A DNA stretch of 64,000 nt from an uncultured Clostridium sp. (lineage in GTDB: Bacteria; Bacillota; Clostridia; TANB77; CAG-508). The stretch spans positions 67,780-131,779 of the forward strand of contig CABQAZ010000002.1 of assembly GCA_902462295.1 (NCBI GenBank). Reading direction: 5' to 3'. Positions 18,334-26,448 of the stretch are shown here, piece by piece (the stretch's first letter is position 1; every line of letters begins with the position of its first letter). Under the pieces are notes generated by a model. The model was not told where the DNA came from, made no database searches, and was given only the letters and a program-made list of their open reading frames with translations. A program made the translations under genes and the position numbers.

Positions 18334-20748
18334 TTAAATCTTTAAAATCCACTTTTGATTTTTCTTTAAATTTCCCGCCAAAATCTCTTCTGAAATTCTA
18401 TCTTCTACAAGACTTTGAATTGTTCTTCTTAAAGGTCTTGCACCAAAAGTATTATCAAATCCATTTTCTAAAATTCTTTCTACAACTCCAGTATCTATCT
18501 CAACAATATATTTTTGACTTTTTAACCTTTCTTCAACTTGTTTTAACATAATCTGTGTTATTTTTCTTATATCATCTTCATTCAATTTATGAAACACTAT
18601 TATTTCATCTATTCTATTTATAAATTCAGGTCTTAATTCATGTTTTAGTTCTTTTATTACTTCTTTTTTTATTTCATTATATTCTTTTATATCTTCCCCT
18701 GAATTTTCTTTTACATTAAAACCAAGTGACTTTCTTTCTGTAATATGTCTAGCCCCTAAATTAGAAGTCATAATAATAACTGTATTCTTAAAATTAACTT
18801 CTCTTCCTTGTGAATCTGTCAGATGACCATCCTCAAGTATTTGTAGCAATATATTCATTACATCTGGATGTGCTTTTTCAATTTCATCAAACAACACAAC
18901 AGAATATGGTTTTCTCCTAATTTTTTCAGTTAATTGTCCTCCACCATCAAAACCTATATATCCAGGTGGTGAACCTATTAATTTTGAAACAGAATGTGGT
19001 TCCATATATTCTGACATGTCTAACCTAATCATTGTATTTTCATTCTCAAACAATATTTCTGCTAGAGCTTTTGAAAGTTCTGTTTTTCCAACTCCTGTAG
19101 GTCCCAAAAACAAAAATGAACCTACTGGTCTTTTCGGGTCTTTTAACCCAACTCTTCCTCTTCTAATAGCTTTAGCAACTGCTTCTACTGCTTCATTTTG
19201 TCCAATTACTCTTTCATGTAATTTTTCTTCCAAATGTTTTAATTTTTCATTTTCATCTTCTGTCAATTTCTGTACAGGTATTCCTGTCCATTTTGATATT
19301 ATTTCTGCTATATTTTCCTCATCTATTTCTGTTATATCTCTATTTTTCGTTTTTCTCCATTTATCTGTTTCCTTTTCTAGTTTATCTCTTATCTGTTTCT
19401 CATTATCTCTTAATTTAGCTGCTTTTTCAAATTCTTGATTATATATTGCCTCTCCCTTTTCTTTTGATACTATATCCAACTTTTCTTCTAAAACTTTTAT
19501 CTCATCAGGTTCAGCAAAAATTTTCATTCTAACTTGTGATGCAGATTCATCTATTAAATCTATTGCTTTATCTGGCAAAAATCTATCTGTTATATATCTA
19601 ACAGATAATGTTACAGCTGATTTTATTGCTTCATCAGTTATTTTTACATTATGATGTGCTTCATACTTATCTCTTATTCCTTTTATAATTTCTATTGTTT
19701 CATTTTCTGTTGGCTCTCCAACGTCAACAGGACTAAATCTTCTTTCTAATGCAGAATCTTTTTCTATATATTTTCTATATTCTTCTATAGTTGTTGCACC
19801 AATTAATTGAATTTCTCCTCTTGCTAATAATGGTTTTAAAATATTTGCTGCATCTATTGCCCCTTCTGCTGCGCCTGCCCCTACTATTGTATGTATTTCA
19901 TCTATAAATAATATAACATCTCCAACTTTTTTTACCTCATTCAATGCTTTCTTTATTCTTTCTTCAAAATCTCCTCTATATTTTGCTCCTGCCACCATTC
20001 CTGATATATCCATACTTACAATTCTTTTTTCTCTTAAGCTTTCTGGAATTTCTCCACTTACTATTTTTTCTGCTAACCCCTCTACTATTGCTGTTTTTCC
20101 TACACCTGGCTCTCCTATTAAACATGGATTATTTTTGGTTCTTCTTGATAATATTTGTATTATTCTTTCTATTTCTTTTTCTCTACCAATAATATTATCA
20201 AACTTTCCTTCTTCTGCCTGAAGAGTTATATCTTCTCCAAACTGATTTAATGTTGTCGTAACAGTAAAACTTCCCCTTCCATTTGATATATCATTTTTAT
20301 TTTCTTTGTCAATTTCTTCCTCATTAATCACTTTTGCTATTTCATTATAAATTTTAGAAATTTCTACATTCAATTCTGTAATTATTCTTACAGCAACACA
20401 ATCCTCTTCTTTCATTATTGCTAATAATAAATGTTCTGTTCCTATATAATTATATCCTATTCTTTTTGCTTCTAAAAACGCATTTTCTAATATTCTTTTT
20501 GTTCTTGGTGTAAAACCTAATGTCTGTTTTATTTTTCTTCCTATTCCTAATAATTCCTCTATTTTTACTTTAACTTTCTCTTCTGTTATCCCTTTATTAT
20601 TTAGCACTTTTGCGGCTATTCCATCTCCCTCTTTTACTAACCCATATAAAATGTGCTCTGTTCCTATATAATTGTGTCCTAATTCTATTGATATATCATT
20701 AGAGATTTCTATTACTTTTTTAGCTTTATTTGTAAATTTGTATATCAT
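18334..20748 (-). CDS. clpC: Clp protease ATP-binding subunit ClpC
   Basis: An 804-residue Hsp100 unfoldase. Order of domains: two Clp_N repeats (about 1-145), AAA+ module 1 with Walker A GEPGVGKT, a UVR-like middle segment (FEKAAKLRDNEKQIRDK), AAA+ module 2 with GPTGVGKT, and the C-terminal Clp_D2 domain (FGARPLRRTIQ). It feeds unfolded substrates to ClpP. The frame is open to 20832, but the ATG at 20748 has AAAGGAGGAAAA before it and matches the family start MIYKFTNKAK. The usual ctsR-mcsA-mcsB genes are absent upstream. A 56-residue gene overlaps its start by 4 bp instead. Confidence 0.95.
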   Translation of the reverse strand: MIYKFTNKAKKVIEISNDISIELGHNYIGTEHILYGLVKEGDGIAAKVLNNKGITEEKVKVKIEELLGIGRKIKQTLGFTPRTKRILENAFLEAKRIGYNYIGTEHLLLAIMKEEDCVAVRIITELNVEISKIYNEIAKVINEEEIDKENKNDISNGRGSFTVTTTLNQFGEDITLQAEEGKFDNIIGREKEIERIIQILSRRTKNNPCLIGEPGVGKTAIVEGLAEKIVSGEIPESLREKRIVSMDISGMVAGAKYRGDFEERIKKALNEVKKVGDVILFIDEIHTIVGAGAAEGAIDAANILKPLLARGEIQLIGATTIEEYRKYIEKDSALERRFSPVDVGEPTENETIEIIKGIRDKYEAHHNVKITDEAIKSAVTLSVRYITDRFLPDKAIDLIDESASQVRMKIFAEPDEIKVLEEKLDIVSKEKGEAIYNQEFEKAAKLRDNEKQIRDKLEKETDKWRKTKNRDITEIDEENIAEIISKWTGIPVQKLTEDENEKLKHLEEKLHERVIGQNEAVEAVAKAIRRGRVGLKDPKRPVGSFLFLGPTGVGKTELSKALAEILFENENTMIRLDMSEYMEPHSVSKLIGSPPGYIGFDGGGQLTEKIRRKPYSVVLFDEIEKAHPDVMNILLQILEDGHLTDSQGREVNFKNTVIIMTSNLGARHITERKSLGFNVKENSGEDIKEYNEIKKEVIKELKHELRPEFINRIDEIIVFHKLNEDDIRKITQIMLKQVEERLKSQKYIVEIDTGVVERILENGFDNTFGARPLRRTIQSLVEDRISEEILAGNLKKNQKWILKI

Positions 20749-20915
20749 TTTTCCTCCTTTGGAACACTTTTCTTTTTTGTCATATCTGACATTTCCTTTG
20801 CTTTTTCTTTTTGTGTTGGTAATGGTACCCAAGCAAAATACGATGATACAAATTCACCATATTGTGTTGCATCTTCTCCAACTTCTGGATGCGTTTGTTT
20901 CTGTTTTTTACTCAT
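20745..20915 (-). CDS. 56-residue protein overlapping clpC start, unknown function
   Basis: A small gene, ATG at 20915 to TGA at 20745, whose stop overlaps the clpC start (ATGA). The protein begins MSKKQKQTHPEVGEDATQYG, has a central YFAWVPLPT segment and ends in a Lys/Glu-rich tail. It has no membrane segment. AGAGGTAGGTG lies about 7 bp before the ATG as a possible RBS, but that sequence is also the 3' arm of a terminator hairpin. The tight overlap with clpC suggests co-translation and possibly a role in Clp function, which is inference only. Confidence 0.65.
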   Translation of the reverse strand: MSKKQKQTHPEVGEDATQYGEFVSSYFAWVPLPTQKEKAKEMSDMTKKKSVPKEEK

Positions 20916-20948
20916 AAAAAAACACCTACCTCTCTATTAAGGTATGTG
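20916..20948 (-). terminator. terminator hairpin between spoVM and the clpC operon
   Basis: On the minus strand CACATACCT pairs with AGGTAGGTG (one mismatch) and is followed by seven T directly before the ATG at 20915. The other strand also has a long T run, so it can act in both directions. Its 3' arm doubles as the only plausible RBS of the downstream gene. Confidence 0.6.
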
Positions 20949-20983
20949 CTTTTTTTTTCTTTTTATTCATTAATTAATATAAT

Positions 20984-21058
20984 TTAATCTTTTATTCCAA
21001 ATAATAATTTTACAATTCCTCTTAAACATTTTGGAACTTTTTTTACAACAATAGTCAT
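20984..21058 (-). CDS. spoVM: stage V sporulation protein M (SpoVM)
   Basis: A 24-residue peptide, MTIVVKKVPKCLRGIVKLLF plus GIKD, that closely follows Bacillus subtilis SpoVM in length, in the Pro near residue 9, in the GIV core and in the basic amphipathic helix ending in KD. SpoVM binds the convex outer forespore membrane and localises SpoIVA to start spore-coat assembly; it also inhibits FtsH. The AAAGGAGG RBS, 7 bp before the ATG, is very good. A longer in-frame reading to 21190 has no RBS. A 48-residue hydrophobic gene ends 14 bp upstream and should be co-transcribed. Confidence 0.85.
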   Translation of the reverse strand: MTIVVKKVPKCLRGIVKLLFGIKD

Positions 21059-21072
21059 ATGTAAACCTCCTT

Positions 21073-21219
21073 TTAACAGAGTAACCATAATATTCCTACC
21101 AATATTACCATTACTCCTATTAGAAATAACCATCCTAATGTTGGTAAAAATAATACTAGTAATATGCCTATTCCCAACCCTATTAAACATACTCCAAATG
21201 TCTTTTTTAAGATTTTCAT
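21073..21219 (-). CDS. 48-residue hydrophobic membrane protein next to spoVM
   Basis: ATG at 21219 to TAA at 21073, with TTGGAGG eight bases before the start. The peptide is nearly all hydrophobic after a short basic start (MKILKK), forming two probable transmembrane helices (about 8-25 and 29-47) separated by LPTLGW. It ends in Cys. I do not recognise a family. The stop codon is immediately followed by the spoVM RBS, so the two are likely expressed together and this may be a sporulation-stage membrane peptide. Confidence 0.65.
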   Translation of the reverse strand: MKILKKTFGVCLIGLGIGILLVLFLPTLGWLFLIGVMVILVGILWLLC

Positions 21220-21291
21220 TATGATTTCCTCCAAGATTTTTATTATATTATATTCCTAAGTTTGATTTATGTGAATATATACATTATTGCC

Positions 21292-21864
21292 TTAATAATT
21301 TTTTATGTTATCTTGGATATTTTTTATAATGTCATTAAAATTAATATCAGAAAAATTTGTTGTATCTATTAATATTTCATTGTCATTTATTTTAAATTCT
21401 TTTGATTTTATTGCAGTTTTCTTAAAATTTTCAAAGTCATCAAACATTCCATTTGAAACTAATCCTTTATGTCTTTCACTTGAATTTTCTCTTTTTAAAA
21501 ATCTCTTATGTAATATTTGTAAATCTCCCTCAAATCTTAATGTAATACTATTATAATTATATTTATTTATCAATTTTTTTATAATATCAGCTGATTCTTT
21601 TGTAAAATTACTTTCTACTATTAGAGACATCCCAACTTTCATTTGCATTTCCATTATATAATAAAGTATTGCATAACTATGTGCTCCTACTTTTTGTTTT
21701 GCATAATAATCTGAATTTATATTGTTAATTGAATCAAATAAAATCTCTTTAATTTCATCTTTGCTAAAAAATGGTAATTTTAACTCCTGTGAAATCTTTC
21801 TACCATAGCTAGTTTTTCCACTTGCCAATTCTCCTGTAATAATTATTATATTTTTATTCTTCAT
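21292..21864 (-). CDS. P-loop kinase-like protein (AAA_33/zeta-like)
   Basis: A 190-residue P-loop protein with Walker A GELASGKTSYG at residues 11-21 and a short kinase-like fold. The family (AAA_33, zeta-toxin/gluconate-kinase-like) contains small-molecule or nucleotide kinases. The IVESNFTKESAD segment near residue 82 fits the metal-binding Asp/Glu strand of these kinases. The substrate is unknown. GAAGGA precedes the ATG. No antitoxin-like gene lies beside it, so a zeta toxin role is not supported. Confidence 0.72.
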   Translation of the reverse strand: MKNKNIIIITGELASGKTSYGRKISQELKLPFFSKDEIKEILFDSINNINSDYYAKQKVGAHSYAILYYIMEMQMKVGMSLIVESNFTKESADIIKKLINKYNYNSITLRFEGDLQILHKRFLKRENSSERHKGLVSNGMFDDFENFKKTAIKSKEFKINDNEILIDTTNFSDINFNDIIKNIQDNIKNY

Positions 21865-21895
21865 TATTTTTCCTTCATTCTTTTTATTTAATATT

Positions 21896-21931
21896 AAAAA
21901 GGAAACTCAAGACTCAAGCTCAAATTTCCTT
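21896..21931 (-). terminator. intrinsic terminator after the HU gene
   Basis: AAGGAAA/TTTCCTT closes a hairpin with a GAG/CTC-rich loop, followed on the minus strand by TTTTTAAT, 26 bp after the HU stop codon. Confidence 0.65.
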
Positions 21932-21956
21932 ATCATATATTTATATATTTTTATTA

Positions 21957-22232
21957 TTATCCGTTTACTAAATCTTTTAATGCTTTACCAGCTTTGAATA
22001 CTGGAGCTTTAGATGCAGGTATTTTTATTTCTTCTTTTGTTTGAGGATTTCTACCTTTTCTAGCAGCTCTTTTTCTAACTTCGAAAGAACCAAATCCAAC
22101 TAATTGAACTTTGTCTCCTCCCTTTAATGCTTCAGCTATAACTTCTGTTAATGCATTAACTGCTGCTTCTGTTGCTTTTTTTGATTCTCCTGTTTTTGCA
22201 GCGACAGCTGCTACTAATTCAGCTTTGTTCAT
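21957..22232 (-). CDS. hup: HU family DNA-binding protein
   Basis: A 91-residue histone-like protein that bends and compacts DNA as a dimer. It begins MNKAELVAAVAAKTGESKK and carries the family core VQLVGFGSFEVRKRAARKGR, with the beta-arm Arg residues and the RNPQTKEEI tip. Length is exactly that of HU. TAGGAGGTAATGTATA precedes the ATG. The codons are less AT-rich than those of its neighbours, which suits a highly expressed gene. Confidence 0.95.
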   Translation of the reverse strand: MNKAELVAAVAAKTGESKKATEAAVNALTEVIAEALKGGDKVQLVGFGSFEVRKRAARKGRNPQTKEEIKIPASKAPVFKAGKALKDLVNG

Positions 22233-22353
22233 TATACATTACCTCCTATAAAATTTTGTCTATGTACTCTATACCACTGAAAACAGTAATATTCCGTACT
22301 CATTTATCTTATTCTCCAAATTATATTAAAATCCCCTCTTTTTTTTGAAAATT

Positions 22354-23980
22354 TTAATATATTTTTAATTTTTCTAGTATTTTATATATTTTATCTCCTT
22401 TTGGTAGCATATATATATCTTCTTTATTGTAAATTTTTAATGCTACTACTGATGCTATATAAATTATTACAGCACATAATATTGATATTATTGTTACCAT
22501 ATTTCCAGGTCTTATTCCTTTTAATACCAAATAAATTGTATATGAACATATTCCCATTATTGCTGTTGCTAATGCAGGTTTTAAAACAAACTTTTTGAAT
22601 GGTAGGTCTAGTTTTACATATTTTTTTAATACATTAAATACAATCGTAAATGCAACTGCATGACAAGCTATAGAACCTATTGCAGCTCCATAAACATTTA
22701 ATGATGGTATTGGTAATAAGATTAAATTTAATATTAATTTAACTATACATCCTATTCCTAATGCAACTGCTGGAACCATCACTTTTCCAAATCCTTGTAA
22801 TGCCCCATTTATAGTTTGATCCAAAATTGAAAATATTACTGATACTGCTATTAATTGAAGTAACAATGCACCTTGATTTGCATTTGGGTATAATAAGTTT
22901 AGTATAGGTTGTGCAAAAATTATCATTCCAACTACACATGGAAGTCCTATTAACATTGAAGTTAATAATGAAAATGATGTTCTTTTAGTTGCTGTTTCTT
23001 TGTCATTTTTTGCTTTCGCAGCTGATATTGCAGGTACTAATGCTGTTGCAAATGCTATATTTATTGCAAGTGGTAAATTTGTTAATGTATCAACCTTTCC
23101 ACTTAATTGTCCATATAATTTTGTAGCAACATCTGATGATAAATATGTACTTAAAATTCTTTTTACAGTAAATGAATCTATATTTTTATTAAATGATGTC
23201 ATTATTGAGCTTAATGTTAATGGAATAGATACCATTAATATTTTCTTTACTATTGTTTTTACATTTTCGTATTTGTAATTTGTTGAGCTTTGTATTTCAT
23301 TTCCAATCTCTTTTCTTCTCATTCTATAATAAATAAATAAATAAATGAAACTTGAAAATGTTGCAAGTGTTGTTGCTACATTTGCACCAGCAGCCATCAT
23401 TTCTGTTGATGTTGAAGTAAGCACTGCTACTACTTCTACGATTACGATTGTTAAAATTGTTTTAAATATCTGTTCTAGTGTTTGTGCTCTTGCTGTAATT
23501 TTTAGTGTTCTTCTTCCATTAAAATATCCTCTAAATACTGATGAAATTGATACAAAAAATATTGCTGGTGCCAAAGCTACAAGTGTTAGCTCTGATTCTG
23601 GTATTTGTGTCCAATTATATGCAATAACATGTGCTCCAAAGAATAATAACATTGAACCTATTGCTCCGATTGTTCCAAATGTTGCAAGTGCAACTTTAAA
23701 AATTCTATTTGCACCTTTATTATCTCCGAACAGCTAATCTTTCTGATACTAATTTTGATATTGCGTTAGGTACTCCTATTGATGATACTGTAAGTAATAA
23801 TGCATATATCTGATAACCACTTGCATATATCGCATTTCCTGCATCTCCAAATCCCTCTCTATTTGTTAAATATAAAGTATATATCAATCCTAAAACTTTT
23901 ATTAATATTTGCGAGAACATTACTGTTACTACTCCTTGCATAAAAGTTTCTTTTTTTATTGTTCTTTTTTGTTCTGCCAT
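22354..23980 (-). pseudogene. MurJ/SpoVB-family lipid flippase interrupted by a one-base frameshift
   Basis: Two frames together give a polytopic flippase of about 542 residues of the SpoVB/YtgP (MurJ-like) family. The first part (23980 to the stop at 23720) reads normally up to SKLVSERLAV, then hits RR-stop. The second part (stop at 22354; first ATG at 23652) continues the same protein if one base is dropped near 23726-23730: GTTCGGAGAT would read V-G-D, as family members do. The total span is 3n+1, consistent with a single extra base. Members have about 14 transmembrane helices and flip lipid II or related lipids. The cause may be a sequencing error, a fresh mutation or recoding. RBS GGAGGAGCAC precedes the ATG. 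Confidence 0.85.
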
Positions 23981-24031
23981 GTGCTCCTCCTATAATAATT
24001 CTATGTTTTTTCTTTCGATTAATTACTTATT

Positions 24032-24230
24032 ATTGTGATATACATATATATTAAAATAAATGAAAGGATTTTGTGTATCTAAGTTTAACGTTAGAAAATC
24101 TTATTTAATAAAATGAGGGATGTTCAAACATTTATGTTTGAAAGAGGCTCATTTTATTAATTAGAATTTCAACGGAAAACTTAGCTTATCCAAAATTCTA
24201 GAATGTTTTTAATATATATGTATATCACAA
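24032..24230. repeat. 199-bp element with perfect 24-bp terminal inverted repeats
   Basis: This is in the 495-bp gap between the flippase and rplM. The ends, TTGTGATATACATATATATT plus AAAA (24032-24055) and their complement (24207-24230), match perfectly. The interior is a nested hairpin: GGATTTTG...CTAAGTTT pairs with AAACTTAG...CCAAAATTC, and AATAAAATGAG pairs with CTCATTTTATT around AAACATTTATGTTT. There is no ORF. The architecture resembles the 7161-7344 element although the ends differ in sequence. Confidence 0.7.
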
Positions 24231-24287
24231 AATCAATGTAATTATATATATAAATGTTAAAATTATCAAGAACTTTTTCCAAATTTA

Positions 24288-24316
24288 TTGACAAATTCTT
24301 GTTTTTGTATTAAAAT
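24288..24316 (+). promoter_or_regulatory. sigma-A-type promoter of rplM-rpsI
   Basis: TTGACA (24288-24293), a 17-bp spacer and TAAAAT (24311-24316). It gives a leader of about 150 nt before rplM. Confidence 0.75.
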
Positions 24317-24404
24317 TGTTAGGTATTATGTTAAAATATGATTTAAATATAAAACTTCTCCCCGGTAGTTTTATTAATTTAAATTTCATATAAAAAATAA
24401 GGAT

Positions 24405-24434
24405 AATAAATTGTAACTTAGACAGCAATTTATT
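24405..24434 (+). promoter_or_regulatory. leader hairpin before rplM
   Basis: AATAAATTG (24405-24413) pairs with CAATTTATT (24426-24434) around a 12-nt loop, 41 bp before the rplM ATG. It may be an L13-type autoregulatory leader, but I cannot confirm the known motif. Confidence 0.4.
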
Positions 24435-24475
24435 AAGACTTAGAAAAAAATTAATTTAGGAGGGTAAATATTACC

Positions 24476-24910
24476 ATGAATAACGTTACATATAGTGCAA
24501 AAAAAGAAACAGTTGAAAGAAAATGGTATATAATTGATGCAGCTAACAAACCATTAGGTAGAGTTGCAACAGAAGCTGCAAGATTATTAAGAGGAAAACA
24601 TAAACCAACTTTCACACCAAATATTGATACAGGTGATAATGTTATAATTATCAATTGCAAAGATGTTGTATTAACAGGAAATAAAATGAATTCTAAAATT
24701 TACAGACATCACTCAGGTTATATTGGAGGAATGAAAGAAACTCCTGCATCAGTAATGCTTACAAAAAATCCAGAAAAAGCTATGACATTAGCTGTTAAAG
24801 GAATGTTACCACACAATTCTTTAGGAAGAAAAATGGCAACAAAATTAAGAGTATTCGCTGGTAGCGAACATAATTTACAAGCACAAAAACCAGAAATTTG
24901 GAATTATTAA
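24476..24910 (+). CDS. rplM: 50S ribosomal protein L13
   Basis: A 144-residue L13 of the large ribosomal subunit. It shows WYIIDAANKPLGRVATEAAR near the start, the HKPTFTPNIDTGDNVI segment and RGMLPHNSLGRKM-like motif (KGMLPHNSLGRKM). The RBS AGGAGGG precedes the ATG by 12 bp. It pairs with rpsI 18 bp downstream, the conserved L13-S9 operon. Confidence 0.97.
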   Translation: MNNVTYSAKKETVERKWYIIDAANKPLGRVATEAARLLRGKHKPTFTPNIDTGDNVIIINCKDVVLTGNKMNSKIYRHHSGYIGGMKETPASVMLTKNPEKAMTLAVKGMLPHNSLGRKMATKLRVFAGSEHNLQAQKPEIWNY

Positions 24911-24928
24911 TAAGGAGGAACTATTATA

Positions 24929-25330
24929 ATGGCTAAGTCAAATAAAATCGTATATATGGGTACAGGTAGAAGAAAAAGTTCAATAGCTAGAGTAAGATTA
25001 GTTGAAGGAACAGGAAAAATAACAGTAAACGGAAAAGATGTTGAAGAATTTTTCGATTTAGAAACTTTAAAAGTTATTGTTAGACAACCATTAACAGTTA
25101 CAAATACATTAGCAAAATATGATGTAATTTGTTCAGTTCGTGGCGGAGGTGTTTCTGGTCAAGCCGGAGCTATTAGACATGGTATTGCTAGAGCTTTAAA
25201 TGAAGCTAATTCAGAATATAGACCAGCTTTAAAATCAAACGGATTCTTAACTAGAGATCCACGTATGAAAGAAAGAAAGAAATATGGTCTTAAAAAAGCT
25301 AGAAAAGCACCACAATTCTCAAAAAGATAA
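24929..25330 (+). CDS. rpsI: 30S ribosomal protein S9
   Basis: A 133-residue S9 of the small subunit. It opens with MGTGRRKSSIARVRL, contains VRGGGVSGQAGAIRHGIARA, and ends with the diagnostic ARKAPQFSKR tail whose last Arg contacts P-site tRNA. AAGGAGG precedes the ATG. A terminator follows at once. Confidence 0.97.
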   Translation: MAKSNKIVYMGTGRRKSSIARVRLVEGTGKITVNGKDVEEFFDLETLKVIVRQPLTVTNTLAKYDVICSVRGGGVSGQAGAIRHGIARALNEANSEYRPALKSNGFLTRDPRMKERKKYGLKKARKAPQFSKR

Positions 25331-25348
25331 TATATTTTTTATACAAAA

Positions 25349-25383
25349 AAACTCAGAAGTTACAAAACTTCCGAGTTTTTTAT
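25349..25383 (+). terminator. intrinsic terminator of the rplM-rpsI operon
   Basis: AACTCAGAAGT pairs with ACTTCCGAGTT (one mismatch) around TACAAA, followed by TTTTTTATTT. Confidence 0.85.
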
Positions 25384-25390
25384 TTCTTAA

Positions 25391-25476
25391 TGGTTTTTAG
25401 AATAAATTTTATGGTAAGAGTTCTCACTGTAGTGGACAAGTAAAAACCTTAGAAACATTATATCTAAGGTTTTTTT
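25391..25476 (+). repeat. partial relative of the 7161-7344 element, ending in a terminator hairpin
   Basis: TTTTATGGTAAGAGTTC at 25407-25423, followed by a CAC-tetraloop-GTGGA hairpin, closely matches the apical region of the 7161-7344 element (7231-7260). GGTTTTTA (25391-25398) pairs with TAAAAACC (25441-25448). A second hairpin, AACCTTAGA/TCTAAGGTT at 25446-25471 followed by TTTTTTG, forms a bidirectional terminator whose stem contains the stop codon of the convergent gene at 25464. Confidence 0.55.
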
Positions 25477-26126
25477 GTTCTTATTTTTTTCCATTCAACA
25501 GATATAGTCATTATGAATATTACTACAATCGAAATTATTATAATCATTTTTTCTAGATTTATATTTATAGGTTTCTTTTTAACATTTAATAATACATTTC
25601 CAAAATATAAATCAAAATTTTCTAAATCTATTTGATTTTCTTCTTCTACACCATCATTATAAAAATTTATCAGTATTTGTTTTAAATCCTCTGGTATTTT
25701 TTCAGTCATCCCATAAATTTTTACAGTTTCTGGTATTGTTGCATTTTCATCTGTTGAATATGTATAATCTTGTAAATCTTTTAACATATCTATTGTATCA
25801 GAATCCAAATTAACAACATACCAATACCCTTTATTAAATGCTATATAATACTTATCATTATTGAATTTCTTTATACTTTCTGAATTTTCATGTACTGTTG
25901 AAATTTCTTTTGTTAAGCCTTGTACCTCTAAATATGCATAACTTCCATCCTTATTATCAAGCTCATTATCTATTGTAAAATCTATAGCATTTGGCATTTT
26001 TTTACTTTTCTTATAAATTATTGAAAAAGTAGCTCCTATTATAACTATTATGCATATTATATATCCTATTAATATCCAATTTAAAGTTATCTTTCTTTTC
26101 TTATTAACTTGACCATCATTGCTCAA
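25464..26126 (-). CDS. membrane protein of unknown function with two terminal helices
   Basis: A 220-residue protein with a transmembrane helix near the N-terminus (about 17-39), a polar, acidic extracellular part of about 150 residues, and a second helix near the C-terminus (about 190-208) before a basic tail. I do not recognise the family. The middle has YYIAFNKGYWYVVNLDSDTIDML, suggestive of a small beta-rich domain. It is followed downstream by a hairpin that contains its own stop codon, and lies 37 bp from the DUF4321 gene, so they may be co-transcribed. Confidence 0.7.
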   Translation of the reverse strand: MSNDGQVNKKRKITLNWILIGYIICIIVIIGATFSIIYKKSKKMPNAIDFTIDNELDNKDGSYAYLEVQGLTKEISTVHENSESIKKFNNDKYYIAFNKGYWYVVNLDSDTIDMLKDLQDYTYSTDENATIPETVKIYGMTEKIPEDLKQILINFYNDGVEEENQIDLENFDLYFGNVLLNVKKKPININLEKMIIIISIVVIFIMTISVEWKKIRTKKP

Positions 26127-26162
26127 TATACTTACTCTCCTTTTTATACTTGTATATTAATT

Positions 26163-26423
26163 TTAATATATTTTTTTGTACAAAAATATTGCTATTGCTA
26201 ATCCTAGTATACTTGCTATATTAATATGAATTGAAAATGCAAATGTTAAGCTTAAAACATTCATATTTAGTACAAAAGGATTATCTATTCCAAAGGATTG
26301 ACCATATGATAACCAACTAAGCCAATCCACTTGTGATGCTACTTCTCCTAATAATCCTCCTATTACTAACCCTGCAAATATAAACAATATTACTATCCAT
26401 GTACTTTTATCTCTTGTAGCCAT
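26163..26423 (-). CDS. DUF4321-family membrane protein
   Basis: An 86-residue protein with two transmembrane helices (about 8-28 and 62-82). The segment NPFVLNMNVLSLTFAFSIHIN followed by a glycine-containing helix and a basic end (YKKIY) matches the DUF4321 family as I know it. The function is unknown. It sits in a leftward run of genes after queA and tgt. Confidence 0.7.
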   Translation of the reverse strand: MATRDKSTWIVILFIFAGLVIGGLLGEVASQVDWLSWLSYGQSFGIDNPFVLNMNVLSLTFAFSIHINIASILGLAIAIFLYKKIY

Positions 26424-26448
26424 CTTACTATTCCTCCATTTTTATATT

